From Rhodanobacteraceae bacterium (GTDB taxonomy: Bacteria > Pseudomonadota > Gammaproteobacteria > Xanthomonadales > SZUA-5), in assembly GCA_024234055.1 (NCBI GenBank), contig JACKOW010000001.1:124001-188000 (forward strand): DNA of 64,000 nt. Reading direction: 5' to 3'. Below the pieces are notes generated by a model, which had not been told where the DNA came from, did no database searches, and saw only the letters and a list, made by a program, of their open reading frames with translations. A program made the position numbers and the translations under genes. This document shows, one piece after another, positions 15,920 to 25,400 of the stretch; position 1 is the first letter of the stretch; each line of letters starts with the position of its first letter.

Positions 15920-16606
15920 CTAGTCGCGGTCCGGGCCCAACCGGTAGCCGACCCCGCGTACCGTGTGGATCAGGGCCTGGTCTTCGCCGCGATCGATCTT
16001 GTTGCGAAGATTGGAGACATGCACATCGATGACATTGGTCTTGGGGTCGAAGTGGTAGTCCCACACGCCCTCCAGCAGCATGGTGCGCGTAACCACCTGA
16101 TCGGCGTGGCGCATCAGGTATTCGAGCAGCTGGAATTCCTTGGGCTGCAGATCGATGCGGCGCTCACCGCGGCGCACCGTGCGCTTGAGCCGGTCGAGTT
16201 CCAGATCCTGCACCTTGAGCACGGTGTCCTGCGCCGGGCTGTCGTGGCGCGGCCGGCGCAGCAGCGCTTCCACCCGCGCCAGCAACTCCGACAACGCGAA
16301 GGGCTTGATCAGATAGTCGTCGCCGCCGGCGCGCAGGCCCTCGACCCGGTCATCGACATCGCCCAGCGCGCTCAGGATCAGCACCGGCGTGCTGATCTTG
16401 CTGGCGCGCAGCGTGCGCAGCACGGTGAGGCCGTCCACCTGCGGCAGCATGCGATCGAGCAGCAGCAGATCGAAGGGCTCGGTGGTGGCCATGAACAGGC
16501 CGTCGCGGCCATTGCCGGTGGCATCCACGGTATAACCCGATTCGCGCAGGGCGCGTTCGATGAACTCGCGGGTGTTGCGGTCATCTTCAACGATCAAGAC
16601 GCGCAT
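15920..16606 (-). CDS. OmpR/PhoB-family response regulator
   Basis: A 228-residue two-component regulator. The receiver domain has the acidic pair Asp8-Asp9, phospho-acceptor Asp51 in LLLLDRMLP, and the conserved Lys in LIKPFAL. A C-terminal winged helix carries the DNA-recognition elements (LQPKEFQLLEYLM, VIDVHVSNLRNKID, VRGVGYRL) typical of the OmpR class. It is transcribed ahead of its cognate kinase, 2 bp apart, as one operon. Divergence from known PhoP or CzcR types cannot be settled by eye. Confidence 0.9.
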   Translation of the reverse strand: MRVLIVEDDRNTREFIERALRESGYTVDATGNGRDGLFMATTEPFDLLLLDRMLPQVDGLTVLRTLRASKISTPVLILSALGDVDDRVEGLRAGGDDYLIKPFALSELLARVEALLRRPRHDSPAQDTVLKVQDLELDRLKRTVRRGERRIDLQPKEFQLLEYLMRHADQVVTRTMLLEGVWDYHFDPKTNVIDVHVSNLRNKIDRGEDQALIHTVRGVGYRLGPDRD

Positions 16607-16636
16607 GCGTAGTTCGCTCCTGTGGCCGATGATGAA

Positions 16637-17455
16637 TCAAGGCAGGGCGAAGACGATGGGTACCTGTACCCACACGTGCTCACCCGGCTCTTCGCTGCGA
16701 TAGGTTTCAAAGCGCCACTGCTTGACCGCGCGCACCGCGGCCTTGTCCAGGGCTTCGGTGCCGCTGCTGATCAGCAGCTCGGTCGAGATCACCGATCCGT
16801 CCGGCGCCACTTCGGCGGCCACATGGGCGATGCCGCTGCGGCCGCGACGGTAGGCCGAGCGCGGATAGTTCGGCTGCGGCATCTTGATCGAGACCAGATT
16901 CAACCAGCGGCGGCCGTCATCCGGCGGCAGATCGCCATTGGTCGAGATCGCGATATCGCTCAGCGGTCTGCGTTTGGCGCTGGCCGGACTGCGCGGGATG
17001 AAGCGTGGATCAATCTCCTGGATGCGGTCGAAATCCAGCGCCCGGATGCTGTCGATGCGGCAGCTGCGGCCGTCGTCGGTGATGATCTGCGACCAGGTGG
17101 CCCGCAGGCTGTTGCGCCCCGGCCGCTGGTAGTCGGCGATGCGCAGCGTCAGCTGCTTCATCAGGTTGTAGCAGCGCTCGCGCAGATTGATCAGATAGGG
17201 CTCTTCGCGCCCCAGCCACAGCACCAGACTGTGCTCGTCGATGGGTTGCCAGTAATAGACGCGGAAGAAGCGCACCGACTCCTGCGACTGCCCGGCGATG
17301 GCTTCAAAGCGCTGGTATTGCTCTGAGCGCGCCTCATCGTTGGCTTCATCATCGGCAAACGCTGGCGACAGCCAGGTGGCGAGACACAGGAGCAGGGCCA
17401 GGCACCAGCGCCAGCGGCGTGAAAGGCGTGGGGTGGGCGGTGCGGATCGGATCAT
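16637..17455 (-). CDS. DUF6491-like plus TonB C-terminal domain protein
   Basis: A 272-residue exported protein: signal peptide (about 11-32, ending SPAFA), then a segment RFFRVYYWQPIDEHSLVLWLGREEPYLINL with a following RCYNL that resembles the DUF6491 family of small Xanthomonadales lipoproteins. A C-terminal TonB_C-like domain (YPRSAYRRGRSGIAHVAAEV, DKAAVRAVKQWRFE) completes it. A TonB_C domain without the usual N-terminal anchor and Pro-rich spacer suggests a periplasmic or envelope protein rather than a true TonB. It lies 30 bp upstream of the response regulator on the same strand, so all three genes may form one transcript. ATG 17455 is chosen because it begins the signal peptide. Confidence 0.7.
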   Translation of the reverse strand: MIRSAPPTPRLSRRWRWCLALLLCLATWLSPAFADDEANDEARSEQYQRFEAIAGQSQESVRFFRVYYWQPIDEHSLVLWLGREEPYLINLRERCYNLMKQLTLRIADYQRPGRNSLRATWSQIITDDGRSCRIDSIRALDFDRIQEIDPRFIPRSPASAKRRPLSDIAISTNGDLPPDDGRRWLNLVSIKMPQPNYPRSAYRRGRSGIAHVAAEVAPDGSVISTELLISSGTEALDKAAVRAVKQWRFETYRSEEPGEHVWVQVPIVFALP

Positions 17456-17519
17456 CCGGCAACGATAGCAAGAGCGCGCTGACCTCATGCCTGCCTGCGG
17501 ATTAATGCCGCTTAAGGTC

Positions 17520-17557
17520 GGCCCGCCATCAAGCGGTGCGGGCCCCGTTGTGCGGGG
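17520..17557 (-). terminator. Hairpins after pgpA (terminator-like, weak)
   Basis: Two adjacent hairpins follow the pgpA stop on the minus strand: CCCCG-CACAA-CGGGG and GGCCCGC...GCGGGCC. Neither is followed by a clear U tract, so factor-independent termination is uncertain. They separate the ribH-nusB-thiL-pgpA operon from the next minus-strand gene. Confidence 0.4.
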
Positions 17558-17562
17558 TGCTG

Positions 17563-18090
17563 TCAGACCGCCGCCCAGCCCAGCATCCACCCCAGCGCCG
17601 CCAGGGCCAGCGCCGAATAGACGCCAGCGACGGCGTCGTCGGCCATGGCGCCGAGGCCGCCGCCGAGTTCGCGGTCGAGCGTGGATGCCGGCCAGGGTTT
17701 GACGATGTCGCTGAGCCGGAACAGCAGGAAGCCGGCCAGCAGCATCCAGCCCGTATGCAGTTGTGGCGGCCACAGCAGCGCGCCGGCGCACAGCGTCAGC
17801 CACTGACCCACCCACTCGTCGATGACGATCGGCGCGGCATCATCGGTGGCCAGCGAAGCGCAGGCCCAGCTGGCGGCCGCGACGCCGATGCCAAATCCGG
17901 CGAGCAGCACCAGCGCGTGCAGCCACAGCGGCCAGGTCATGGCGCCCGCAGCCCAGTAGATCGCCACCGCGGCGGCCGATCCGGTGGTTCCCGAGGCGAA
18001 AGGTGAGAGCCCACTGCCCAGGCCACAGGCAATCCAGCCCCAGGGATGGGCCAGCAGAATCTTCGCCTCGCTGCGTACATTGCGGCTCAT
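17563..18090 (-). CDS. pgpA: Phosphatidylglycerophosphatase A
   Basis: A 175-residue membrane phosphatase that converts phosphatidylglycerophosphate to phosphatidylglycerol. Family motifs are present: GLGSGLSPFASGTTGS near the N-terminus, IVIDEWVGQWLTL in the middle and FLLFRLSDIVKPWPA followed by GGLGAMADDAVAGV. Four hydrophobic segments fit the known topology. Its ATG overlaps the thiL stop (ATGA), the usual thiL-pgpA arrangement. Confidence 0.95.
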   Translation of the reverse strand: MSRNVRSEAKILLAHPWGWIACGLGSGLSPFASGTTGSAAAVAIYWAAGAMTWPLWLHALVLLAGFGIGVAAASWACASLATDDAAPIVIDEWVGQWLTLCAGALLWPPQLHTGWMLLAGFLLFRLSDIVKPWPASTLDRELGGGLGAMADDAVAGVYSALALAALGWMLGWAAV

Positions 18091-19061
18091 CGGAAGTGCT
18101 CGTAACCGCCAGCGGGAGCGGGCATCAGTTCTCCGGCTACGTCCAGATAGTGCACGCCCTCGCCCGGGGCCAGAATGCCGATGCGGGTGATCGGTGTGTG
18201 CGTGGCGCTGGCGATCTGAGCCAGCGCCGGTTCGCGTTCGGGCGGTACGGTGAAGCAGAGCTCGTAGTCGTCGCCAGCCAGTTGCAGTGCCAGCTGCTGC
18301 TGCGGATTGGTAATCCAGGTGGTCAGCGCCCGCGAGGCCGGCAGGCTGGCACTTTCCAGCACCGCAGCCAGGCCGCTGGCGCGGCAGATATGGCCGAGGT
18401 CGGCGCCGAGGCCATCGGAAACATCGATGCAGCTGTGGGCAATGCCGCGCAAGGCCATGCCCAGCGCCAGTCGCGGGCTGGGGCGGGCCAGGCGCTGCAA
18501 CAGGCGCTTGCGCGCCAATCGGTGCTCGCCCTCGGCGCTGGCGTGCTCGGCGCCGCGCAGCATCAGGCCGGCGGCGGCGTCGCCCAGGCTGCCGCTGACA
18601 TACACACCGTCTCCAGCGCGGGCGCCATCGCGGGTCAGGGCCGTGCCTGCCGGCAGACTGCCTATGGCGGTCAGCGTCAGCGACAGTGGGCCACGGGTGG
18701 TATCGCCACCTACCAAGGCCACGGCATGGCTGTCGAGCAGGTCCAGCAGGCCGTCGATCAGCGCCGCGGCGTAGCCGGTGTCCATGCTCGGCAGGGTCAG
18801 CGCCAGGGTGCAGAAGCGCGCCCGCGCGCCCATCGCGGCCAGATCACTGAGATTGACGGCCGCGGTCTTGTAGCCGATGTCCGAAGGTGCGGTGTCCAGC
18901 GGAAAATGCACGCCCGCGACCAGCGTGTCGGTGCTGACCACGCAGTGATCGCCGGGCTCGAACTCCAGCAGCGCGGCGTCGTCCCCGATGCCGCGGATCA
19001 CCCCGGGATGGTGCTGCGCGCGCTGGCGCAGGGACTCGATGAAATCGAATTCGCCGGCCAC
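18087..19061 (-). CDS. thiL: Thiamine-monophosphate kinase
   Basis: A 324-residue kinase that phosphorylates thiamine monophosphate to thiamine diphosphate. The AIR-synthase-like fold shows GIGDDAALLE, VSTDTLVAGVHF, the metal-binding VGGDTTRGPLSLT, and CIDVSDGLGADLGHI. The GTG start at 19061 gives AGEFDFIESL, matching the family N-terminus (typically GEFxLI). It sits 5 bp after the nusB stop; no ATG fits. The open frame runs further upstream only in the shadow of nusB. Part of ribH-nusB-thiL-pgpA. Confidence 0.93.
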   Translation of the reverse strand: MAGEFDFIESLRQRAQHHPGVIRGIGDDAALLEFEPGDHCVVSTDTLVAGVHFPLDTAPSDIGYKTAAVNLSDLAAMGARARFCTLALTLPSMDTGYAAALIDGLLDLLDSHAVALVGGDTTRGPLSLTLTAIGSLPAGTALTRDGARAGDGVYVSGSLGDAAAGLMLRGAEHASAEGEHRLARKRLLQRLARPSPRLALGMALRGIAHSCIDVSDGLGADLGHICRASGLAAVLESASLPASRALTTWITNPQQQLALQLAGDDYELCFTVPPEREPALAQIASATHTPITRIGILAPGEGVHYLDVAGELMPAPAGGYEHFR

Positions 19062-19066
19062 GGCGA

Positions 19067-19507
19067 TCAGCGTGCCTGTTGCTCTGCCTGACGGGCGCCG
19101 CGGGCGATGCGATCGAGCACGCCGTTGACGTAGGTGTGACCGCCCTCGGCGCCGAAATCCTTGGCCAGATCGATGGCCTCGTTCAGCACCACGCGGTAGG
19201 GCACATCGAGACGATGCAGCAGCTCGAAGGTGGCCAATCGCAGCGTGGCGCGCTCGATGGCGTCGATCTCTTCGATGCCGCGGTCGACGAAAGGCAGGAT
19301 GGTGGCGTCGATCGTCTCCAGGTGCTCTTCGACGCCGAGCAGCAGCTCCGAGAAGTAAGCGCCATCGGCGATGGCCATGTCCTGCTCCTCGTTGAACTGC
19401 TCGATGATGCGGCGCATGGGGCCGCCACCGATCTGCCATTGATACAGCGCCTGCAGCGCACGGCGGCGGGCACGGGCACGCTCGGGAAAGGGCTTGGTCG
19501 GCTTCAC
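19067..19507 (-). CDS. nusB: Transcription antitermination factor NusB
   Basis: A 146-residue all-helical RNA-binding protein that, with NusE (S10), binds boxA in rRNA operon antitermination. The N-terminus carries RARRRALQALYQWQ, and the C-terminal half has the family block LATFELLHRLDVPYRVVLNEAIDLAKDFGAEGG in pieces that match NusB. The start overlaps the ribH stop by 4 bp. The ribH-nusB pair is conserved across proteobacteria. Confidence 0.95.
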   Translation of the reverse strand: MKPTKPFPERARARRRALQALYQWQIGGGPMRRIIEQFNEEQDMAIADGAYFSELLLGVEEHLETIDATILPFVDRGIEEIDAIERATLRLATFELLHRLDVPYRVVLNEAIDLAKDFGAEGGHTYVNGVLDRIARGARQAEQQAR

Positions 19508-19977
19508 GATTCCGCCTCCAGCTGCTGCAGCAGGTTCAGCTGCTCGATGATGGCCAGCGCCGCGTCGGCACCCTTGTTGCCGGACTTGCCGCCGGCGCGA
19601 TCCAGCGCCTGCTCCATGTTGTCCACCGTCAGCACGCCGAAACCCACCGGCAGGCCATGATCCAGCGACACCTGCATCAATCCATTGGAGGCGCCGCCGG
19701 CCACATAGTCGAAATGCGCGGTGTCACCGCGGATCACGCAGCCGAGCGCGATGATCGCCACGTAGCGGCCACTGGCCGCCAGTTTGTCGGCGGTCAGCGG
19801 CAATTCAAAGGCACCAGGCACGCGCACCAGCGTCAGCTGATCGGCATCCACGCCATGGCGCAGCAGCGCGTCCTGCGCTCCTTCCACCAGTTTCGAGACC
19901 ACCAGCTCATTGAAGCGCGAGGCCAGCAGCGCAATGCGCCCGGTCGGGGCGCGAAAATCACCTTCGATGCGTTCCAT
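19504..19977 (-). CDS. ribH: 6,7-dimethyl-8-ribityllumazine synthase
   Basis: A 157-residue lumazine synthase that condenses the ribityl pyrimidine with dihydroxybutanone phosphate in riboflavin synthesis. Motifs: the substrate-binding FNELVVSKLVEGA, RVPGAFELP, and GCVIRGDTAHFDYVA with the catalytic His region and GFGVLTVDNMEQAL. First gene of ribH-nusB-thiL-pgpA. The other rib genes that often precede it (ribD, ribE, ribBA) are not in the window, so the cluster is split here. Confidence 0.95.
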   Translation of the reverse strand: MERIEGDFRAPTGRIALLASRFNELVVSKLVEGAQDALLRHGVDADQLTLVRVPGAFELPLTADKLAASGRYVAIIALGCVIRGDTAHFDYVAGGASNGLMQVSLDHGLPVGFGVLTVDNMEQALDRAGGKSGNKGADAALAIIEQLNLLQQLEAES

Positions 19978-20046
19978 GTCATCGATTCATCCAGGTACGG
20001 GGCGCAGAGTCTATCGGTTCGAGTGCAGGTACAGCGAGCATGCGCG

Positions 20047-20066
20047 CGCCAGCGGGCCCGCTGGCG
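20047..20066. repeat. 20-bp perfect palindrome between ribH and hemolysin III gene
   Basis: CGCCAGCGGGCCCGCTGGCG is its own reverse complement. It lies in the 223-bp divergent gap between ribH (minus) and the hemolysin III-family gene (plus), so it may be an operator or a hairpin in a leader transcript. No riboswitch consensus for FMN was recognised in this gap. Confidence 0.5.
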
Positions 20067-20200
20067 TTCACGCACCGCCGGCCCACGAGGGCTTGAAAGC
20101 GTCCGTACCGCTGAACAGGAGGCCATCCCGGGCTCTGCGCCGATTGACCTCTCGGGATGATCAAGCGCACCCTTCGGGTCTTGCCAGTGAGGCGCCCGCC

Positions 20201-20896
20201 ATGAGCCAGCAACCACCGCAGTCAGTCCAGGCGCCCACCGGCGCGGGCGATCGACTGCATCTGGAGGAATGGCTGAATGCCCTGACCCACGGCGTCGGCG
20301 CCGTGGTAGCGCTGGCTGCCGGTGCGGTCTTGATCACCTTGGCGTCGATCTATGGTGATCGCTGGGCCGTGATCGGTGCCTCGGTCTACAGCGCCTCGCT
20401 GCTGCTGCTGTACCTGGCCTCGACGCTGTACCACGCGGTTGCGCATGTGCCGACCAAGGCCAAGCTCAAGATCTTCGATCACTGCATGATCTATGTGCTG
20501 ATCGCCGGCACCTACACGCCATTCACCCTGACCAGCCTGCGCGGGCCCTGGGGCTGGACCCTGTTCGGGCTGATCTGGGGTCTGGCCATAGCCGGCATCG
20601 TCTTCAAGCTCTACTTCACCGGGCGCTTCAAGTGGCTGTCGACCGGCATCTACATCGCCATGGGCTGGCTGGTGGTGATCGCCATCGATCCGGTGATGCG
20701 GGCGCTGCCGCAATCGGCCTTTGCCTGGCTGCTGGCCGGTGGCATCGCCTACACCGCGGGCACGGTGTTCTACATGAGTCGGCGGCTGCCCTATGCCCAC
20801 GCCATCTGGCACGGCTTTGTGATCGTCGGCAGCGTCTGCCATTTCGCCGCCGTACTGATCCAGGTGCTGGCGCCGGTGCCGCTGGCGGGTTCGTAG
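20201..20896 (+). CDS. Hemolysin III / PAQR-family membrane protein
   Basis: A 231-residue protein with seven hydrophobic segments. It has the PAQR/HlyIII signature: EWLNALTHGVGAVVAL at the start, STLYHAVAH after helix 2, KIFDHCMIYVLIAGTYTPF, and HAIWHGFVIVGSVCHF near the end. These conserved His and Asp residues form the putative metal site. Bacterial members are of uncertain function; some affect membrane lipid homeostasis. ATG 20201 matches the family start; the frame is open further upstream without coding features. Confidence 0.9.
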   Translation: MSQQPPQSVQAPTGAGDRLHLEEWLNALTHGVGAVVALAAGAVLITLASIYGDRWAVIGASVYSASLLLLYLASTLYHAVAHVPTKAKLKIFDHCMIYVLIAGTYTPFTLTSLRGPWGWTLFGLIWGLAIAGIVFKLYFTGRFKWLSTGIYIAMGWLVVIAIDPVMRALPQSAFAWLLAGGIAYTAGTVFYMSRRLPYAHAIWHGFVIVGSVCHFAAVLIQVLAPVPLAGS

Positions 20897-21560
20897 TGGG
20901 TCGGCGCGAGGGCATGGGGCGCGAGGGCAGGAGGGCACGAGGGCACGAGGGCAGGAGGGCAGGAGGGCACGGGGGCACGCGAAGGCAGGCTCATTGCGAG
21001 CCACCTGTTCCGGCCTGAAACTGCCCACGAGCCATGAACCACAAACCCGCCTGTAGGAGCGACCTCGAGTCGCGACCGGCAAGCCGCACGTCCGAAGCAG
21101 CGGTCGCGCCACAAGGGCGCTCCTACCAGTGGACGAAACCGTCGCTGCGCTCCTCTCCATGAACCCATATCGTAAGTTGTTGATGCGTCATTGCGAGGAG
21201 CGCAGCGACGAAGCAATCCAGGGTAGCGCCGCACGCCGCTGGATTGCTTCGCTACGCTCGCAATGACGCCGAGGGTTCATGGCCCGTGGGCAGTTTCAGG
21301 CCGACACAGGTGGCTCGCAATGACGCATCAACAACCTGCAACATGGGTTCATCGAGAGCACTTGATCTTGCGTGCCCTCGTGCCCTCTCGCCCTCTCGCC
21401 CTCAATTCAGCCGGGCCCGATTCCGGGAGTTTGACGACACCTTCACGCGGGCGCGCTCAGCTTTCGCGGCCGATGTAAATAATTCTTCCGATGGTGGAAC
21501 TTTGCCCGGCGAGCACGGTCATTCCGCTTCAGGCCGGAATTCCGGCCAGATCATTCAACA
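20897..21560. repeat. Composite repeat island
   Basis: This 675-bp gap holds no gene. It contains an array of 8-bp GAGGGCAC/GAGGGCAG units (about 20908-20977) with an inverted counterpart at about 21371-21405. A block with CATTGCGAGCCACCTG and GAGCCATGAACCACAAACCC (20990-21050) is followed by GTAGGAGCGACCTCGAGTCG with its inverted mate (21054-21125). A long imperfect palindrome bounded by GTCATTGCGAGGAGCGCAGC (21188-21268) comes next, then a second TGGCCCGTGGGCAGTTTCAG block (about 21281-21325). The same modules recur at 50090-50320, partly in inverted orientation. Confidence 0.85.
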
Positions 21561-21571
21561 AGGAGACAGCG

Positions 21572-22324
21572 ATGCGTAATTGGTTCTGGGTAGCGGCCGT
21601 GGGCATTCTCGCGAGCGCTCAAGTGGCGGCACAGGACAAGCCCGACGATGTCATCCGGTCGGCGCTGAAAACGCTGAATCCGGACATCCGGGTCGATGAG
21701 ATCCGTGCTGCGCCGATCGACGGTCTGTACGAGGTCACCGTACCGGGACAGGTGGTCTATGTCACGGCCGATGGCAAGTATCTGGTGCAGGGCATGATCC
21801 TCGACATTCCGCAGAAGCTCGATCTGACCGAGCAGCGTCGAGCGGAACTGCGCAAGGATCTGTTGGCGAAGGCACCGGAAAGCCAGCGCATCATCTTCAA
21901 GCCCAAGGGCGAGGTGAAGCACAAGGTGGCGGTGTTCACCGACATCGATTGCGGTTACTGCCGCGAATTGCACAAGCACATGGCCGAGTACAACGATCGC
22001 GGTATCCAGATCGAGTACATGTTGTTCCCCCGCGCCGGCGTCGGCTCGGATTCCTACCGCAAGGCGGTGGCCGCCTGGTGCAGCAAGGACCAGCAGGGCG
22101 CATTGACCAAGGCCAAGGCTGGCGAAGATCCGGGCAATGCCACCTGCATCAATCCGGTGGAATCGCAGTATCAGCTCGGCCAGCAACTGGGCGTGACCGG
22201 CACGCCGACCCTGGTGTTGCCGGACGGCAACGTGGCCCCTGGCTATGTGACGCCGGACCAGCTGGAACAGCGTCTGGTGGCCGCCGAAGCCGCCGTGGCC
22301 GCTGAGGCCGACAAGAGCAAGTAA
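21572..22324 (+). CDS. dsbC: Periplasmic disulfide isomerase DsbC
   Basis: A 250-residue protein-disulfide isomerase. A signal peptide (cleavage near QVAAQ-D) precedes the N-terminal dimerisation domain (about 22-80) and a thioredoxin-like catalytic domain with CGYC at 127-130 in FTDIDCGYC. The cis-Pro loop is TGTPTLVL. A second cysteine pair (AAWCSK and ATCINP) matches the structural disulfide of E. coli DsbC. The ATG has a good ribosome-binding site (AAGGAGA, 6 nt upstream). DsbD at 5.7-7.9 kb is its expected reductant. Confidence 0.94.
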   Translation: MRNWFWVAAVGILASAQVAAQDKPDDVIRSALKTLNPDIRVDEIRAAPIDGLYEVTVPGQVVYVTADGKYLVQGMILDIPQKLDLTEQRRAELRKDLLAKAPESQRIIFKPKGEVKHKVAVFTDIDCGYCRELHKHMAEYNDRGIQIEYMLFPRAGVGSDSYRKAVAAWCSKDQQGALTKAKAGEDPGNATCINPVESQYQLGQQLGVTGTPTLVLPDGNVAPGYVTPDQLEQRLVAAEAAVAAEADKSK

Positions 22325-22333
22325 GCCATAACA

Positions 22334-22361
22334 CCGGGCGGTAGCGGCTGCTGCCGCCCGG
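22334..22361 (+). terminator. Hairpin after dsbC
   Basis: A 12-bp stem (CCGGGCGGTAGC with GCTGCCGCCCGG, one G-U pair) closes a GGCT loop 9 bp after the dsbC stop. No T tract follows (GAAATCTACG), so it may be a terminator of limited strength or an mRNA 3' stabiliser. Confidence 0.6.
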
Positions 22362-22444
22362 AAATCTACGGCAGACCAGGGCGGGTTCTTGCACGAGCGT
22401 CCGGCCCTGTATCATCCGCCGGCCCTGACTGCGCTACCGCCCCG

Positions 22445-25400
22445 ATGCCGATACGCTCGATTCCAGGGGCTGCGGCCCTCTCCCGCTTTCGACTGGATGC
22501 ACTGAACCAGCGGCTGGCGCCACTGGCGGCGCGGATCGTGGCCGTCAGCGAGACCTTTGTGGCCTTCGGCGTGGCGCCCGAGATCAGCGATGCGCAGCTG
22601 GCTGAAGTGCTGCAGTGGGGTGCTCCGGTCGAGGCGCCGGCGTCGGCCGGTGTCGTCCGCTACGTCGCGCCGCGCCTCGGCACGCGCTCGCCCTGGTCGA
22701 GCAAGGCCACCGATATCCTGCATCGTTGCGGTCTGGCGGTGGAGCGCGTCGAGCGCGTGCTTTGCTATCAATTCGCGCAGTGGCCCGAGCAGCCGGCGCA
22801 GATCGAGCAGATCGAAGCCCTGCTGCACGATCCCATGACTCAGAGCGTGTTGCGGGATCCAGCCGAATTCGCCGACCTGCACCGGCATCCGGCAGCGGCG
22901 CCGCTGGTCTACGTGGCCACCGATCTGCCAGCGCTGACCGAGGCCAATCAGCGTCTGGGTCTGGCGCTGAGCGAGGATGAGCTGGAATACCTCGCCGCGC
23001 GCTATGCGCAGCTGGGGCGTGCCGCCAGCGATGCCGAACTGATGATGTTCGCGCAGGCCAATTCCGAGCACTGCCGACACAAGGTCTTCAACGCCAGCTG
23101 GACCATCGACGGTATCGATCAAAGCTCCAGCCTGTTTGGCCACATCAAGCACACCCACGCGAGCACGCCGCAGGGCACGCTGGTGGCGTACAAGGACAAT
23201 GCCGCCGTGCTGGCGGGGCACGTCGGTCAGCGCTTCCTGGCGGATGCTCAAGGTCGCTACCGCGCTACGACCGAGCCCGTACATCTGGCGATCAAGGTCG
23301 AGACCCACAATCACCCGACTGCGATCGCCCCGCATGCCGGTGCTGCCACCGGTGCTGGCGGTGAGATCCGCGACGAAGGCGCAACCGGTCGCGGCGCACG
23401 GCCCAAAGCCGGATTGACCGGGTTCACGGTCTCACATCTGCGTTTTGCCGATGCGCCGCAGCCCTGGGAGCAGCCCCGGCCGCTGCCGCAGCATCTGGCC
23501 AGTGCCCGTCGGATCATGGTCGAGGGGCCGATCGGCGCGGCCGCCTTCAACAACGAATTCGGGCGCCCGGCGCTGGGCGGCTATTTCCGGACCTTCGAGC
23601 ACTTCCCGGAGCGGCTCGATCAGGGCTACGCCTACGACAAGCCGATCATGATCGCCGGCGGTCTGGGCAGCGTGCGCGCGGCCGATGTCGAAAAGTGTTT
23701 GCTGCGGGAAGGCGATATCGTCATCGTGCTCGGTGGCCCGGCCATGCTGATTGGCCTCGGCGGGGGTGCGGCCTCCTCGCAGGCCAGCGGCATCGGCAGC
23801 GCCGCCCGCGATTTCGCCTCGGTGCAGCGCGACAATCCGGAGATGGAACGGCGCTGCCAGGAGGTCATCGACCGTTGTATCGCGCTGGGTGAGGCCAATC
23901 CCATCGTCAGCATTCATGATGTCGGTGCCGGTGGTCTGTCCAATGCCATCCCGGAACTGCTGCACGACAGCGGCGTTGGTGGCTGCATCGATCTGGGCGC
24001 GGTGCTCAATGACGATCCGGGCATGAGTCCGATGCAGATCTGGTGCAACGAGGCTCAGGAGCGCTATGTGCTTGGCCTGCGCCCGCAAAGCCTTCCGCGA
24101 TTCATCGAACTGGCCGAGCGCGAGCGCTGCCTTTACGCGGCGGTCGGCACGGCAACCGCCGTCGAGCATCTGAGCGTACGGCTGGGAGACACGAAGGTCA
24201 TTGATCTGCCGATGGATGTGCTCTTCGGCAAGGCGCCGAAGATGCACCGGCAGGCAATCGGCCATCAACCGCAGGCGGGTGTGGCGCTGAATCTGGCGAC
24301 CATCGAGCCGCTGGATGCGCTGCTGCGCGTGCTGCGCTTTCCGGCCGTGGCCAGCAAGCAGTTCCTGATCACCATCGGCGATCGCACGGTCGGCGGCCTG
24401 AGTCACCGTGACCAGATGGTGGGCCCCTGGCAGACGCCGGTGGCCGATGTGGCGGTGACGCTGGCAGATTTCGAGGGCTACAGCGGCGAGGCCATGAGCA
24501 TGGGCGAGCGCACGCCCTTGGCCGTGCTGGACGCCCGCGCGGCGGCGCGAATGGCTGTGGGCGAGGCGCTGACCAATCTCTATGCGGCGCCGGTGGCGGC
24601 CTTGGAGCAGGTCAAGCTGTCGGCCAACTGGATGGCGGCGGTCGGCGATCCGCAGATGGACGGCGCGCTGTATGCCGCAGTCGAGGCCGTAGGCCGCGAG
24701 CTCTGCCCGGCTCTGGGCCTGGGTATCCCGGTGGGCAAGGACTCGCTGTCGATGCGCGCCCAGTGGCGCGATGCCGACGGCAGCGACTGCCGCACGCGGG
24801 CGCCGATCTCCTTGATCATCAGCGCCTTTGCACCGATCACCGATGTCCGCGGCACGCTGACGCCCGAACTCCAGTGTCGCGACGGCAGCGCCGCCCTGTG
24901 GCTGCTCGATCTGGGCGCAGGCCAGCGCCTCGGCGGCAGCGTGCTGGCCCAGGTGCATGGTTCGATGGGCGATCGGGCCCCGGACCTGGATGATCCGCTC
25001 GAGTTTCGCCGTGGGCTGGATTGGCTAGCGGCGGAAAAGGCCAGCGGCCGGATTCTGGCCTGGCACGATCGCAGCGACGGCGGTCTGATCGTGGCCGCGC
25101 TGGAAATGGCTTTCGCTGCGCGTCTGGGGCTCGATCTGGAGCTTGGCGGCGATGGCGATGTGCTGGCCGAATTGTTCAACGAGGAACTCGGCGTCTTGAT
25201 CGAAGTGGCGGCGTCGGATCAGGAGGCGCTGCTTGCCAGTGCCGCGGCCGCCGGCCTGGACACTCGTCTGCGGCGTATGGGTGCCGCCGCCGACCACGCC
25301 CAGCTGCGCGTGCGCGCGGGCGGACGCAGCGTGCTCGAGGCCGAGATGGCGGACTTGCTGGCGGCCTGGAGTGAAACATCCTGGCGCATTCAGCGCGAGC

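Noticed and set aside
19978..20200. FMN riboswitch upstream of ribH
   Set aside because: None of the conserved FMN-element blocks could be recognised in the gap; only a 20-bp palindrome is clear.
23432..24958. 508-codon minus-strand frame inside purL
   Set aside because: Shadow of a strongly conserved purL core; the translation is low-complexity His/Gln/Arg-rich.
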